Made by a program: the position numbers and the translations under genes. From Advenella kashmirensis WT001 (lineage in GTDB: Bacteria > Pseudomonadota > Gammaproteobacteria > Burkholderiales > Burkholderiaceae_B): a DNA stretch of 64,000 bases. The stretch spans positions 3,410,001 to 3,474,000 of the forward strand of contig NC_017964.1 of the NCBI RefSeq assembly GCF_000219915.2, written 5' to 3'. A model generated the notes under the pieces. The model saw nothing but the letters and a program-made list of their open reading frames with translations, searched no databases and was not told the DNA's origin. Below are positions 50,293 through 60,589 of this stretch, piece after piece. Positions within the stretch are counted from its first letter, which is position 1; each line of letters opens with the position of its first letter.

Positions 50293-50613
50293 ATGGCATT
50301 GCGTCCTTTGCAAGACCGCGTGATCATCAAGCGCCTCGATAACGAACGTAAAACTTCGTCCGGTATCGTTATCCCTGACAGTGCAGCAGAAAAGCCAGAT
50401 CAGGGTGAAGTTGTTGCTGTTGGTCCAGGCAAAAAAACAGAAGATGGCAAAGTTATCGCCGTTGACCTGAAAGTAGGCGACAAAGTCCTTTTTGGTAAGT
50501 ATGCCGGCCAATCCGTCAAAGTTGACGGCGAAGAGCTGCTGGTTATCCGCGAAGAAGAAATCCTCGCAGTAGTCGCTAATCCGCCCGCAAAAACGAACCT
50601 GCCCGCTGCTTAA
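50293..50613 (+). CDS. groES: Co-chaperonin GroES
   Basis: 106 residues, intact. Starts [16 protein letters not shown], mobile loop [31 protein letters not shown], ending with the usual [31 protein letters not shown] ten-residue tail ([12 protein letters not shown]) extends past the common end at ~96. Caps GroEL in the cytoplasm. Followed 45 bases later by groEL in the same transcript. Confidence 0.98.
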   Translation: MALRPLQDRVIIKRLDNERKTSSGIVIPDSAAEKPDQGEVVAVGPGKKTEDGKVIAVDLKVGDKVLFGKYAGQSVKVDGEELLVIREEEILAVVANPPAKTNLPAA

Positions 50614-50625
50614 GCACGGGAATAA

Positions 50626-52305
<1,680 letters not shown>

Positions 52306-52354
52306 TCCAGCCAGATACACCCCGGGCCTGCCGTGTGCAGGTCCACAGCAAACA

Positions 52355-52386
52355 AACCCCGAACGGTTCGCCGTTTCGGGGTTTTT
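52355..52386 (+). terminator. Rho-independent terminator after groEL
   Basis: ACCCCGAACGG pairs with CCGTTTCGGGG (one bulged base) around a TTCG loop, followed by five T and CTTT. Strong, GC-rich and typical. Confidence 0.9.
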
Positions 52387-52568
52387 CTTTGGGTGGCGAT
52401 CCGAATGCCCGGCGCGCTAGTTTCACCGCAAGGTACACCTGATGTGATATTGCGCCTGACGCGCGGCCAAATTCGAACTGGTGACTTCGACCGCACAACC
52501 AGACGAGTCGCGATATGCGAGCCGTTAAGCTCAGGGCTATATTGCCGGCCCACCCTGTGGGCACAGTA

Positions 52569-52790
52569 ATGAACAACATGCAACGGACCCTTGTGCTGTA
52601 TACCTTGCCCGCTTTGCCTGATGGTATGGCACTGAACGATCCAAACGACGCTTTCCTACTTTCGTTGGTTTTGACTAGCGAGGCAGACTATATTGTGACA
52701 GGAGATCGTCGCGCCGGGCTACTTCAACGTAGCTCCATCGGTCGTACACGTATTGTTGCTCCAGCTACCTTCTGCGCCAAATCACTTTGA
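52569..52790 (+). pseudogene. Remnant of a PIN-domain toxin
   Basis: About 74 residues that match only the C-terminal half of COG1569-type PIN toxins: LNDPNDAFLLSLVLTSEADYIVTGDRRAGLL and TRIVAPATFCAKSL (DP-D...TGD and IV-P-FL pattern). The N-terminal half with the first acidic residues is missing, and the upstream sequence has no matching frame. No antitoxin gene next to it. A decayed toxin fragment between groEL and the AraC gene. Confidence 0.6.
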
Positions 52791-52810
52791 TCAGTGCCAC
52801 CTAACGTGCT

Positions 52811-53845
52811 TTACACTCCATGATTGTTTTGGTAGTGATAGCGATAGGCGCGGGGGGGCATTCCATAAGTCAGATGGAATACTCGGCTGAAATGGGACAT
52901 ATTGCTGAAACCACTTTGCATCGCTACTTCAGTAATGCTCAAATGACTGTATAACGAGCTGGCCAGATAATGACGGCTGCGTGCCAGTCGCTGCTGCGTG
53001 AGATAACGCATCAATGAGGTGTCTTCTTCATTAAATAAATTATTGATGTAACGAACCGATAAACCCATGGCAGAGGCAATGACCTCAGCTTTCAGATCGG
53101 TATCAGTCAGATTGCAGGCAATAAACTGTTTAACCCGTATTAATGCCTGGCTCCGATGGTGGGACATTTGCTTTGTTTTTCCCACAACTTCCTGTAACGA
53201 TAAGGTAAACAGCTCCAACACCGGTTCTGATAGTGCCTGAAAAGAGGCTTCATCCAGTTTTTCTAATTGATTGACGATAGATGAAATCATCGAGGCAGTA
53301 ATAGCTCCCGCACCATGCACAGTGGATAGCCTGGTTGCAGTCAGCCTGCTGATATTGGCAATGCGTTCGTCAAGCAAAAAACGGGGAATAGAAATTAAAA
53401 TCTTGGAGAACAGCCCGGGAGTAGTAACACGATGTGGCTCAGTAGCATCGTATATCGTCATTTCACCTGGTTTGAGAAACACTTCCCGACCGCCTTGCTC
53501 AAGCTTGTACTGCCCCTTGGTCAACAATACGCCGAAATAACAATCCTGGGAAATATGCTCTGGTTCTTTTGGCAGCCTTTCTATCGTAATGGCATTGGAC
53601 CGTATGGGAGACAAGCGCATCCCCTGTGACCAGAAGTAAATCAACATATCGTTATACAGATGCATCTGATCGGGCGTTCCAACATCAACATTGGCGTACT
53701 CCCGGCCAATCACTTCCTTGAGCCATTCCAACCGCTGATTGGTCGGCAGCTCTTCAGTACAAAACCGCTGCGCACCCAGCCGTTCAAAATTCGCCAGCAG
53801 ATTCGAAGAAAATGTCGTCGCTGAATGCCTGTCAGGATATTCCAT
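52811..53845 (-). CDS. AraC-family regulator (AraC-binding-like sensor)
   Basis: 344 residues, intact. N-terminal cupin-like sensor (RLSPIRSNAITIERLPKEP, KLEQGGREVFLKPGEMTIYDATEPHRV) and a C-terminal two-helix-turn-helix domain (DLKAEVIASAMGLSVRYINNLF and ITEVAMQSGFSNMSHFSRVFHLTYGMPPRAYR). This sensor type occurs in FeaR/OruR-like regulators. Divergent from the PNPOx-like gene, about 315 bases away. Ligand unknown. Confidence 0.87.
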   Translation of the reverse strand: MEYPDRHSATTFSSNLLANFERLGAQRFCTEELPTNQRLEWLKEVIGREYANVDVGTPDQMHLYNDMLIYFWSQGMRLSPIRSNAITIERLPKEPEHISQDCYFGVLLTKGQYKLEQGGREVFLKPGEMTIYDATEPHRVTTPGLFSKILISIPRFLLDERIANISRLTATRLSTVHGAGAITASMISSIVNQLEKLDEASFQALSEPVLELFTLSLQEVVGKTKQMSHHRSQALIRVKQFIACNLTDTDLKAEVIASAMGLSVRYINNLFNEEDTSLMRYLTQQRLARSRHYLASSLYSHLSITEVAMQSGFSNMSHFSRVFHLTYGMPPRAYRYHYQNNHGV

Positions 53846-54160
53846 GGCATATCACCTTTTCAGTCAAAAAATACAGCCAACCGGAAAAAGTTTCCATAGC
53901 GTGGCTGCGGTATATTTTTCTCTGCTAACCATCAAGACAGGACAGCGTGGAACCAATAGTACACAACATACAGGTAATGTGCTACTGATTCGAGGTGCCT
54001 ATATGTGGATTCTGATGCTGCGGTTGCAGGCCTGGCGTCTGGTTGGAACTCACAATCAAGTCGGTTTCCTGCCGACGCTGTTTCCAGAAGAGCCCACACG
54101 GGTTTTACAAGTTATTAAATAAAAATTCCATTAAACAGACATATGGGAAAAGGAGGTTTC
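53846..54160. other. Divergent region between AraC and PNPOx-like genes
   Basis: 315 bases with no gene. Downstream part (54110-54160) is AT-rich and ends in AAAAGGAGG, a near-perfect Shine-Dalgarno for the gene at 54161. AraC half-sites were not clearly resolved by eye. Confidence 0.4.
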
Positions 54161-54817
54161 ATGCAAGAGCTCTATGGCAAACAGCACCGGGCGCTACAAC
54201 AGGATTTTGATACGGTGAAGCTAGCGGATGCCGTGAACGACAATATCGTTTGCACTGAAATTGGCGAAGAACATCGTGGTTTTATCGAGAGCCGCGAGAT
54301 GTTTTTCCTGACAACCATCGACCATCGTGGTTATCCCACTTGTTCATACAAAGGGGGAAATCCTGGGTTCCTCAAAATCATCGACAGTAAAACCCTGGCG
54401 TTTCCGAGTTTTGACGGAAACGGTATGTTCCTCTCCATGGGGAATATCTCAATCAACAATCAGGTCGGCATGTTGCTGATCAACTTCGACATTCCACATC
54501 GCATTCGCATACATGGCAACGCCTCGATTCATCGTGATGAAGAGTCGCTCAAGATGTTTCAAGGCGCGGAGATAGTGGTATTTGTCGATATTGTGGAAAT
54601 GTTCGTTAACTGTGCACGATACATCCACCGCTACAAGCGCGTCGCCAGCGCAAAGCACGTCCCACAGGACAACGTGCCGGTTGCACTGCCGCACTGGAAA
54701 CGGATAGAGGGCCTGCAGGAAGCCCTGCCAGCCAGGGATAAGCAGATCGCCGATATCTTGGGTGGCACGATCACCCCGGAACAATATGCCGAGATGCTTA
54801 GTAAAGGCGAGACCTGA
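54161..54817 (+). CDS. Pyridoxamine 5'-phosphate oxidase-fold protein
   Basis: 218 residues, split-barrel flavin-binding fold: SREMFFLTTIDHRGYPTCSYKGGNPGFLKII, FPSFDGNGMFLSMGNISINNQVGMLLINFD, RIRIHGNASIH. Not pdxH; more like FMN-linked general stress or haem-degrading proteins. Start ATG 54161 behind a strong AAGGAGG. Followed by a DUF1097 gene 82 bases on and preceded by a divergent AraC gene, which suggests one inducible unit. Intact. Function unknown. Confidence 0.78.
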   Translation: MQELYGKQHRALQQDFDTVKLADAVNDNIVCTEIGEEHRGFIESREMFFLTTIDHRGYPTCSYKGGNPGFLKIIDSKTLAFPSFDGNGMFLSMGNISINNQVGMLLINFDIPHRIRIHGNASIHRDEESLKMFQGAEIVVFVDIVEMFVNCARYIHRYKRVASAKHVPQDNVPVALPHWKRIEGLQEALPARDKQIADILGGTITPEQYAEMLSKGET

Positions 54818-54899
54818 GACCGGCTGGCAGCGACGCAAAAGTCAGCTGCTGAAGACCGGTTAAAACCGGATTTTATGTATCACTGATGAAAGGATAGTC

Positions 54900-55463
54900 A
54901 TGACTCAACTCAATGCAGCAACATTCAGCGCGTTTGCACTGACGACCATCGTTCTTTATGTGCTTGGATTCTTCACTTTTATTCCACCGTGGGCCGTGTT
55001 CATCACATGGGCTTGTTTCTTTCATATGAATGGCGGGGCCAACCGCAATCAGGCATTCATCACGACCATCAGTCATATGGCGCTCGGCGCAACAGCGGCA
55101 TGGATATCAGCAATTGTCCTTTTGAACAATCCCTTCGACAGCGAATGGGGTCAGCAACTCTGGGGACCGGTGTGTATCGGTACAATCATTGCGACTCTTA
55201 CAAGAATGGGAACGATTGCCCTGTTCAGCGTGACTCCGGCAATCATCTACGGATACGCCAGCATTTTTGCTTTTGCCACCACGGCGGGATTGTTTGCGAC
55301 GGAACACCTGCTATCGGTGTCGTTCAATAATGCATTGCTTGCAATATTGTTCAGCACCGTGGTCGGAGCCTCAGCTGGTTATATAAACGCCGCATTAGTT
55401 GCCGCTTTGGTCGGACACGAATCGACGAAGGCGTCCAAAATGGAGTCGGTTGTTAGTGAGTGA
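54900..55463 (+). CDS. DUF1097 membrane protein
   Basis: 187 residues, five or six membrane helices (FSAFALTTIVLYVLGFFTFIPPWAVFITWACFFHMNGG..., IYGYASIFAFATTAGLFA, AILFSTVVGASAGYINAALV). It resembles DUF1097 (YccA-like or YebZ-unrelated small integral proteins); role unknown. Probably co-transcribed with the PNPOx-like gene. Intact. Confidence 0.72.
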   Translation: MTQLNAATFSAFALTTIVLYVLGFFTFIPPWAVFITWACFFHMNGGANRNQAFITTISHMALGATAAWISAIVLLNNPFDSEWGQQLWGPVCIGTIIATLTRMGTIALFSVTPAIIYGYASIFAFATTAGLFATEHLLSVSFNNALLAILFSTVVGASAGYINAALVAALVGHESTKASKMESVVSE

Positions 55464-55598
55464 TGTGAAAAGAGTGGATTGAGGGTTTGGTAAATTGAAG
55501 GAGTAGCTCGCCCTGAGCCCTTTTATCTGCAGCAAAAGATTGTGTCGTTCTATCATCCGCCCAATGGACTACCCAGGGATTCAAGACTCTTACCAGCC

Positions 55599-55735
55599 TT
55601 ACGCGCCTATTGCCGCCCAGATGGTGTGGCGACGGTTACTGTTGTAGAAGACGTCAATATAATCGAATACACCAGCGCGGGTCATATCTCGGTTCTTGTA
55701 GACGCGTCTGAATGAGCCCGCATAGCGCCGTTTAA
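55599..55735 (-). mobile_element. IS3-family transposase C-terminal remnant
   Basis: On the minus strand a short frame reads VYKNRDMTRAGVFDYIDVFYNSNRRHTIW and ends in TAA at 55599. It matches the extreme C-terminus of IS3-group OrfB (VFDYIEVFYNRxRRH). No orfA, no DDE upstream, no clear inverted ends. A decayed fragment lying just before dgkA, so a past insertion here is likely. Surrounding 55464-55598 holds no gene. Confidence 0.72.
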
Positions 55736-55762
55736 TCAAGCCGTAGCGTTTTGTGAACTACA

Positions 55763-56167
55763 ATGTCGTTCATGAATCGACCAAGCCATCCGCACGGCCG
55801 CAAAAATCGCGGCGCACTGCGTTTTATCCAGTCGACTGTGTACTCGGCACAGGGGTTTCGTGCAGCCTTTTCCAGCGAAGAAGCCTTCCGCCAGGAATTG
55901 ATTGTCTGCATCACGCTCACGCCCTTTGCCTTCCTGCTGGGGCGCAATTTTGCTGAGATCGTTGTGTTGCTGGGGGTATTGGTCAGCGTCCTGACGGTAG
56001 AGCTTATCAATTCGGCCATCGAAGTGCTGGCCGATACGGTTAGTGCAGAAACGCACCCGCTGATTGGCCAGACCAAGGATATTGCCAGCGCTGCGGTCAT
56101 GATGGTAATTACTTTCGCCGGTCTGGTCTGGTTTGGTTTGCTCTTAGTTCGTCTGTTTTCACATTAA
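55763..56167 (+). CDS. dgkA: Diacylglycerol kinase
   Basis: 134 residues, three membrane helices. Signature VELINSAIEVLADTVSAETHPLIGQTKDIASAAVMM and the acidic segment EEAFRQELIV are typical of prokaryotic DgkA. Phosphorylates diacylglycerol to phosphatidate during phospholipid turnover. The N-terminal 40 residues (RPSHPHGRKNRGALRFIQSTVYSAQGFRAAF) are longer than in E. coli. Six bases before pyrF. Intact. Confidence 0.93.
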   Translation: MSFMNRPSHPHGRKNRGALRFIQSTVYSAQGFRAAFSSEEAFRQELIVCITLTPFAFLLGRNFAEIVVLLGVLVSVLTVELINSAIEVLADTVSAETHPLIGQTKDIASAAVMMVITFAGLVWFGLLLVRLFSH

Positions 56168-56173
56168 TTATTC

Positions 56174-56997
56174 ATGACATTTATCGAAAAATTGGAATCC
56201 GCCTGGCAAAGCCAGAACTCCCTTCTCATGGTCGGCCTAGACCCTGATCCCGAAAGACTACCGGTTAGCATGAAACAGAACCGCGAATCCACATTCGAGT
56301 TCTGCAAGGGCATCGTAGATGCATCGGCACCCTACGCCTGCGGTTTCAAACCGCAAATAGCCTATTTTGCTTCACAGGGCGCAGAAGAACAGCTGTCACA
56401 ACTGTGCGCCTATATCCACGAGACCTATCCGCATTTGCCCATTGTGCTGGACGCCAAGCGCGGCGACATTGGCACAACGGCCGAGCATTACGCTCGCGAG
56501 GCGTACGAACGATATAAGGCCGATGCCGTTACCGTCAGCCATATATGGGATTCGACTCCATTGAGCCATACCTGGCATGGAAAGACCGGGGCATTATTAT
56601 TCTGTGCCGCACCTCCAATCCGGGTGGCTCAGACCTGCAATTTGTTGAGTCTGCCAGCGGGGAGCCGCTATATCTGCATGTGGCAAGTATGGTCGCAGAA
56701 AAATGGAACACACACGGCCAGTGCGGTCTGGTGGTCGGCGCCACCTTCCCTGAAGAGTTGAGCAAGGTCCGCGCCCGGGTGGGTGACGCCATGCCGCTGC
56801 TGGTGCCGGGCATCGGCGCCCAGGGCGGAGATATCGAAGAAACCGTGACGGCCGGCCGCAATATCGCCGGCACCGGCATGATGATCAATTCATCACGGGC
56901 GATTTTGTACGCCAGCTCGGATGAAAACTGGAAAGAGGAAGCGGCTCGTGTCGCACGGGAGACGCGCGACCAGATTAATCAGGCGCGCGCAGGCTGA
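56174..56997 (+). CDS. pyrF: Orotidine 5'-phosphate decarboxylase
   Basis: About 275 residues when restored, the long (type 2) PyrF. Motifs: [37 protein letters not shown] (catalytic D-K-D), and the C-terminal [19 protein letters not shown]. The frame breaks at 56539-56540 (one C lost): [22 protein letters not shown] reads through. The enzyme is needed for pyrimidine synthesis, so a real loss here is unlikely unless uracil is supplied. Downstream end overlaps the convergent toxin frame by 23 bases. Confidence 0.93.
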
Positions 56998-57499
56998 AGC
57001 GCTTGTGCAAAACGAGGTAACCTGAGTCATACAGGCAGGTCTCGTGCCATGACAAGTCCGCTTTCAATGTATCTGAGGGTACTGTTTCCAGGGATTGATC
57101 ACTGAGACTGCCGACTGCCGTAAACGGGCTGACGTCTCGTGTTGCTACGATAAAACCATTGGTTGCTGCAATGGCTGCAATATAACCATCATCCTTGCCT
57201 ACAGGCTTACCTTGCGCTTTTGCGCTGGCCATCAATTCAGCATAAACCCTGGACGCATCCAGATCAAAAGCAAGAACACGCCCCTTGAATGCTGGCAGCA
57301 CCTCTTGCTCTAACCTGTCTTGATAGATCTTACGGCGTCTACCCGCCGGCATGGTCGCCACCCCATATCGTATTTCAGCCACGGTTACTACCGACAGATA
57401 CAGCGTTTCAATCGCCTGAGCATCGATCCATTCCAGCACGTTCGGATCGGGCTTGATCCTCCATAGCTCAGAAATTACATTCGTATCCAGAACGATCAT
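56975..57499 (-). CDS. fitB: PIN-domain toxin, VapC/FitB type
   Basis: PIN ribonuclease: [14 protein letters not shown] (D4), [48 protein letters not shown] (acidic pair near residue 105) and [11 protein letters not shown]. The usual ending [12 protein letters not shown] lies in another frame: a one-base insertion near 57109 (GGCAGTC for GGCGTC) shifts out of AVGVSVINPW and adds a 46-residue unrelated tail that reads into the end of pyrF. The normal stop would be 57064. Whether the toxin is really altered or the base is a sequencing error is open. Four-base overlap with its antitoxin. Confidence 0.82.
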   Translation of the reverse strand: MIVLDTNVISELWRIKPDPNVLEWIDAQAIETLYLSVVTVAEIRYGVATMPAGRRRKIYQDRLEQEVLPAFKGRVLAFDLDASRVYAELMASAKAQGKPVGKDDGYIAAIAATNGFIVATRDVSPFTAVGSLSDQSLETVPSDTLKADLSWHETCLYDSGYLVLHKRFSLRAPD

Positions 57500-57753
57500 T
57501 CAAACCCCATAGGCTCGGCTGGTGTTTTGTCACGAAGCTCTTCAAAATGCTCCACCTCTGCCTCAGTCAATCCGCCGGCTTCCTGGACAATGCTGGTCAT
57601 TAACGAACCGAGTTGAAGACGCCCTTCTGGTCTGGCTGCCTGTTCAAGGATACTGCGGATCTCAGCTTCGGTGCTGCGCCCATGTTTGGCGGCACGAAGG
57701 CGTAATGCACGATGAACTTCATCGGGGATATGTCGGATAGTGACCGATGCCAT
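57496..57753 (-). CDS. fitA: Ribbon-helix-helix antitoxin, FitA type
   Basis: 85 residues. N-terminal Arc-type fold MASVTIRHIPDEVHRALRLRAAKHGRSTEAEIRSILEQA, C-terminal toxin-binding tail. Overlaps the toxin start by four bases (ATGA). The palindromic region at 57779-57804 directly upstream is a likely autoregulatory site. The pair lies between convergent pyrF and pncC, where it looks like an insertion into a conserved block. Confidence 0.88.
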   Translation of the reverse strand: MASVTIRHIPDEVHRALRLRAAKHGRSTEAEIRSILEQAARPEGRLQLGSLMTSIVQEAGGLTEAEVEHFEELRDKTPAEPMGFE

Positions 57754-57778
57754 ATCAATATCTCCTTTTGATTACTTC

Positions 57779-57804
57779 GATATCAATTATAGTTTATGAT
57801 ATCA
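57779..57804. promoter_or_regulatory. Inverted repeat, probable FitAB operator
   Basis: GATATCA (57779-57785) and TGATATCA (57797-57804) face each other around an AT core, just upstream of the antitoxin start. FitAB-type complexes bind such repeats. Inference from position. Confidence 0.5.
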
Positions 57805-57941
57805 ACATAATCAAATGACGCGACTTCATCTCAGATAGGCATGTTAGGCGTGCGATGAGTATATGCACCAATCGCGGTCAGGACTTCACGGCAGCCACCA
57901 GCCCAGCCCTACCCATGCGTCGCAGCCCTGCCAGAATCAGT

Positions 57942-58454
57942 TCAATTTTCCTCGACGATGCGTCGGGTAATTTCCATGGCGTAGATAACCGCCTGGACAC
58001 GCACCTGATGGCGATCCCCGACAAAATTCTGCGAGAATGGCAGCGTGACGATGCCGTCGGCCTTGCGGTAGGAAACAGCGAAGCACACCAGGCCTACCGG
58101 TTTATGTGTGGTGCCGCCGTCCGGGCCCGCAATGCCGGTCGTGCTGACCGCGCAGGTGGATAGGGGCGCATTGCTCAGCACACCTTCGGCCATTTCGATG
58201 GCCACTTCTTCACTAACGGCCCCGAATTTATCCAGCGCAGCCTGGTTCACGCTCAGCATGTCCATTTTGGCTTCGTTGGTATAAGTTACAAACCCCCGAT
58301 CAAACCACTGGCTGGATCCAGGGATGGCGGTAATCGCACCCGCCAGCAGGCCCCCGGTGCAGGATTCTGCGGTACCCAGCAGCCAGCTCTTTTTCTTGAG
58401 CGCCTCTCCCAACTGGGCAGCGACCTGCCACTGCTCACTCAACAACTCTGACAT
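57942..58454 (-). CDS. pncC: Nicotinamide-nucleotide amidase (CinA C-terminal domain type)
   Basis: About 170 residues, stand-alone CinA-C domain that deamidates NMN to nicotinate mononucleotide in NAD recycling. Motifs: KKSWLLGTAESCTGGLLAGAITAIPGSSQWFDRGFVTYTNEAK, CAVSTTGIAGPDGGTTHKPVGLVCFAV. Catalytic Ser is in AESCTGG. Start ATG 58454 (MSELLSEQ). Adjacent to pgpA (2 bases). Intact. Confidence 0.93.
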   Translation of the reverse strand: MSELLSEQWQVAAQLGEALKKKSWLLGTAESCTGGLLAGAITAIPGSSQWFDRGFVTYTNEAKMDMLSVNQAALDKFGAVSEEVAIEMAEGVLSNAPLSTCAVSTTGIAGPDGGTTHKPVGLVCFAVSYRKADGIVTLPFSQNFVGDRHQVRVQAVIYAMEITRRIVEEN

Positions 58455-58456
58455 AC

Positions 58457-59008
58457 TTACCCCAACATTCTGGTGGCGATCGCCATGATGAACAGCGTAT
58501 AGGCCGCTGCCACCACGTCGTCCCACATGACGCCGAACCCGTTTTTGAGCGTACGATCAAAGTAGCCGATGGGTGGCGGTTTGACGATATCGAAAAAGCG
58601 AAAGAGAATAAAGGCGACCAGTTGCCAGCCCAGGTTCATGGGCGCAACCAGCAGCAGGACCGCCCAGAAGGCGACCATTTCGTCCCAGACAATGCCGCCG
58701 TGGTCATCCACGTGCATTTCCTGGGCGACGCGATGGCAGCAATAGACGCCATAAGCGAAGCAAACCAGAATAAACAGGGCCATGTAAAAATCTGTGCCCA
58801 GCACAAAGCTGAGCGGCCACCAGAGCAGCCAGGCCAGCAGGGTACCCCAGGTTCCCGGTCCTGGTCTGATCAGCCCGGCGCCAAGCCCGAAGGCAAAAAA
58901 GCGATGGACATTAGCCCGGATCCAGCCGAAAGTAGGCCATTGCGCTTTCACGGTCGTTTTGGTGCCAGCGGCATTATGTATCGTTTGCGGTTGAATGTCT
59001 TCTATCAT
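58457..59008 (-). CDS. pgpA: Phosphatidylglycerophosphatase A
   Basis: About 183 residues, membrane protein. Motifs: GLGAGLIRPGPGTWGTLLAWLLWW, DDHGGIVWDEMVAFWAVL, FILFRFFDIVKPPPIGYFDRTLKNGFGVMWDDVVAA match PgpA. Removes phosphate from PGP in phosphatidylglycerol synthesis. Start ATG 59008 (MIEDIQPQ); upstream in-frame extension overlaps thiL and is not conserved. Between thiL and pncC as in many betaproteobacteria. Intact. Confidence 0.93.
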   Translation of the reverse strand: MIEDIQPQTIHNAAGTKTTVKAQWPTFGWIRANVHRFFAFGLGAGLIRPGPGTWGTLLAWLLWWPLSFVLGTDFYMALFILVCFAYGVYCCHRVAQEMHVDDHGGIVWDEMVAFWAVLLLVAPMNLGWQLVAFILFRFFDIVKPPPIGYFDRTLKNGFGVMWDDVVAAAYTLFIMAIATRMLG

Positions 59009-59024
59009 GCAATTACTTCTGTGT

Positions 59025-60019
59025 TTACGGCTTGCGCCGACGAGCTGGCCGGAAATGGTCGAAACCCGCTGGAAGTGCGGAAATATCCTGTTGCGCAGCA
59101 TCAAGTACCCGCAAACCCTGCCCGACGTGAACCTGCCCAATGCGCGTAAGCGTCACAGGCAGGGTTGCAGCAATGGCTTGCAGTGCCGCTCTGGCAGTCT
59201 GCGGCGCCGTAAAACACAACTCGTAGACGTCACCCCCGCCCAACACGGACTGGCGCAATTGCTGCGGATCATCGTCTGGCAGGCTAAGATTAACAGGCAT
59301 TAAAGATTCATACAATACGGCAGCGACGCCGCTGGCATGCAAAATATGTTTCAAGTCCTGCACCAGGCCGTCGGAAAGGTCGATGACGGCATGCGCCAGC
59401 GGCCGCAGGGCAAGCCCCAGCGCCACGCGCGGTTCGGGCCACTCCAGGGCATGCCGGGTGGCCTGCAGTGTCTGGGTTTCGCTTTCAGTAAGGACCTCAC
59501 CGGCCTTCTGGCGCAGCAGCAGATTCAGGGCCCAGTCGGCGGCGCCCAGGGTGCCGGAGACCCAGATATCATCACCGGGCAGAGCCCGGCTGCGCAACAG
59601 AAACGGCTGAGTCACTTCGCCCAGCACGGTCACGCTGATGACAATATCGTGTTCGCTGCGAGTGGTATCGCCGCCGATCAGGGGGCATTGGTATTTATCG
59701 GCCAGGCGGTTAAAGCCCCGGGAAAACGCCTCCAGCCAGTCGGCATCGTAACGCGGCAGCGCGATGCCCAGCAGGCAGCCGCGCGGCGTCGCTCCCATGG
59801 CAGCCAGATCGGACAGATTAACGGCCAGTGATTTGTGCCCCAGAGACTCGGGATCCACGTCGGAAAAGAAATGACGCTCTTCAAGCAGCAGATCTTTACT
59901 GATAGCCATGGATGTGCCGGCGGTGGGCGTGAGGATGGCGCAATCGTCTCCCACCGCCATGTCTACAGAGGTTGCGGGCGGGTAAAAAACTGACGGATCA
60001 GATCAAATTCGCCGGACAT
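59025..60019 (-). CDS. thiL: Thiamine-monophosphate kinase
   Basis: About 332 residues when restored. N-terminal MSGEFDLIRQFFTRPQPL is followed by VGDDCAILTP, then SDVDPESLGHKSLAVNLSDLAAMGATPRG, LIGGDTTRS, and DLSDGLVQDLKH. Phosphorylates thiamine monophosphate to the active diphosphate. The frame breaks at 59966 (one base lost): restored it joins PLVDMAVGDDCA, and the real start ATG is at 60019. Without the repair the protein lacks its first ~20 residues. Confidence 0.9.
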
Positions 60020-60116
60020 AGAAACCGCTCTTCAATTACCGCGAGCCCACGGCTTCGCAAATGCATCCGGCTAGCGCCAGGCGCCGGCCGAAGCGCGCAT
60101 GCTCCCCAACCCCGGA

Positions 60117-60581
60117 TCAGCGTCCGGCATTGACTTCGAGCGAACGCACACGGGCTGCCAGTTTGTCCAGTACGCCATTGACAAACTTGAAGCCGTCGGT
60201 GCCACCAAACTCCTTGGCCAGCTCCACCGCTTCATTAATGGCCACTTTGTACGGCACATCTACATGGTGGATGAGTTCGTAACTGCCGATAAGCAGAATG
60301 CCGTGCTCGATGGGCGAGAGTTCGTCCAGCGGGCGGTCGATATAAGGCACGAATGCTTCGCGCAGCGCCGGCGCCTCGGCAAAAACGCCATGCAACAGCG
60401 TTTTGAACCAGACCGGATCGGCATTTTCGAATTCCGGGCTGTCCTGAATGTGAGCGTCGATGGCGCCAGCCTCGCGCAGGTCAGTGTCGCCACTGACCAG
60501 CCAGGCATAAATACCCTGAAGGGCAAATTCGCGCGCCCGGCGGCGCGCACTGCGATGCATTGTTTTATTATCCTGAGCCAC
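60117..60581 (-). CDS. nusB: Transcription antitermination factor NusB
   Basis: 154 residues: [20 protein letters not shown], then [59 protein letters not shown]. Binds boxA RNA with NusE in rRNA antitermination. Starts GTG 60581 just eight bases after the restored ribH stop. The ribH-nusB pair is classic. Intact. Confidence 0.95.
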   Translation of the reverse strand: MAQDNKTMHRSARRRAREFALQGIYAWLVSGDTDLREAGAIDAHIQDSPEFENADPVWFKTLLHGVFAEAPALREAFVPYIDRPLDELSPIEHGILLIGSYELIHHVDVPYKVAINEAVELAKEFGGTDGFKFVNGVLDKLAARVRSLEVNAGR

Positions 60582-60589
60582 TCGTTGTC

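Noticed and set aside
53739..54122. Plus-strand open frame overlapping the AraC start
   Set aside because: Begins inside the AraC gene on the opposite strand, has no family resemblance and no start signal.
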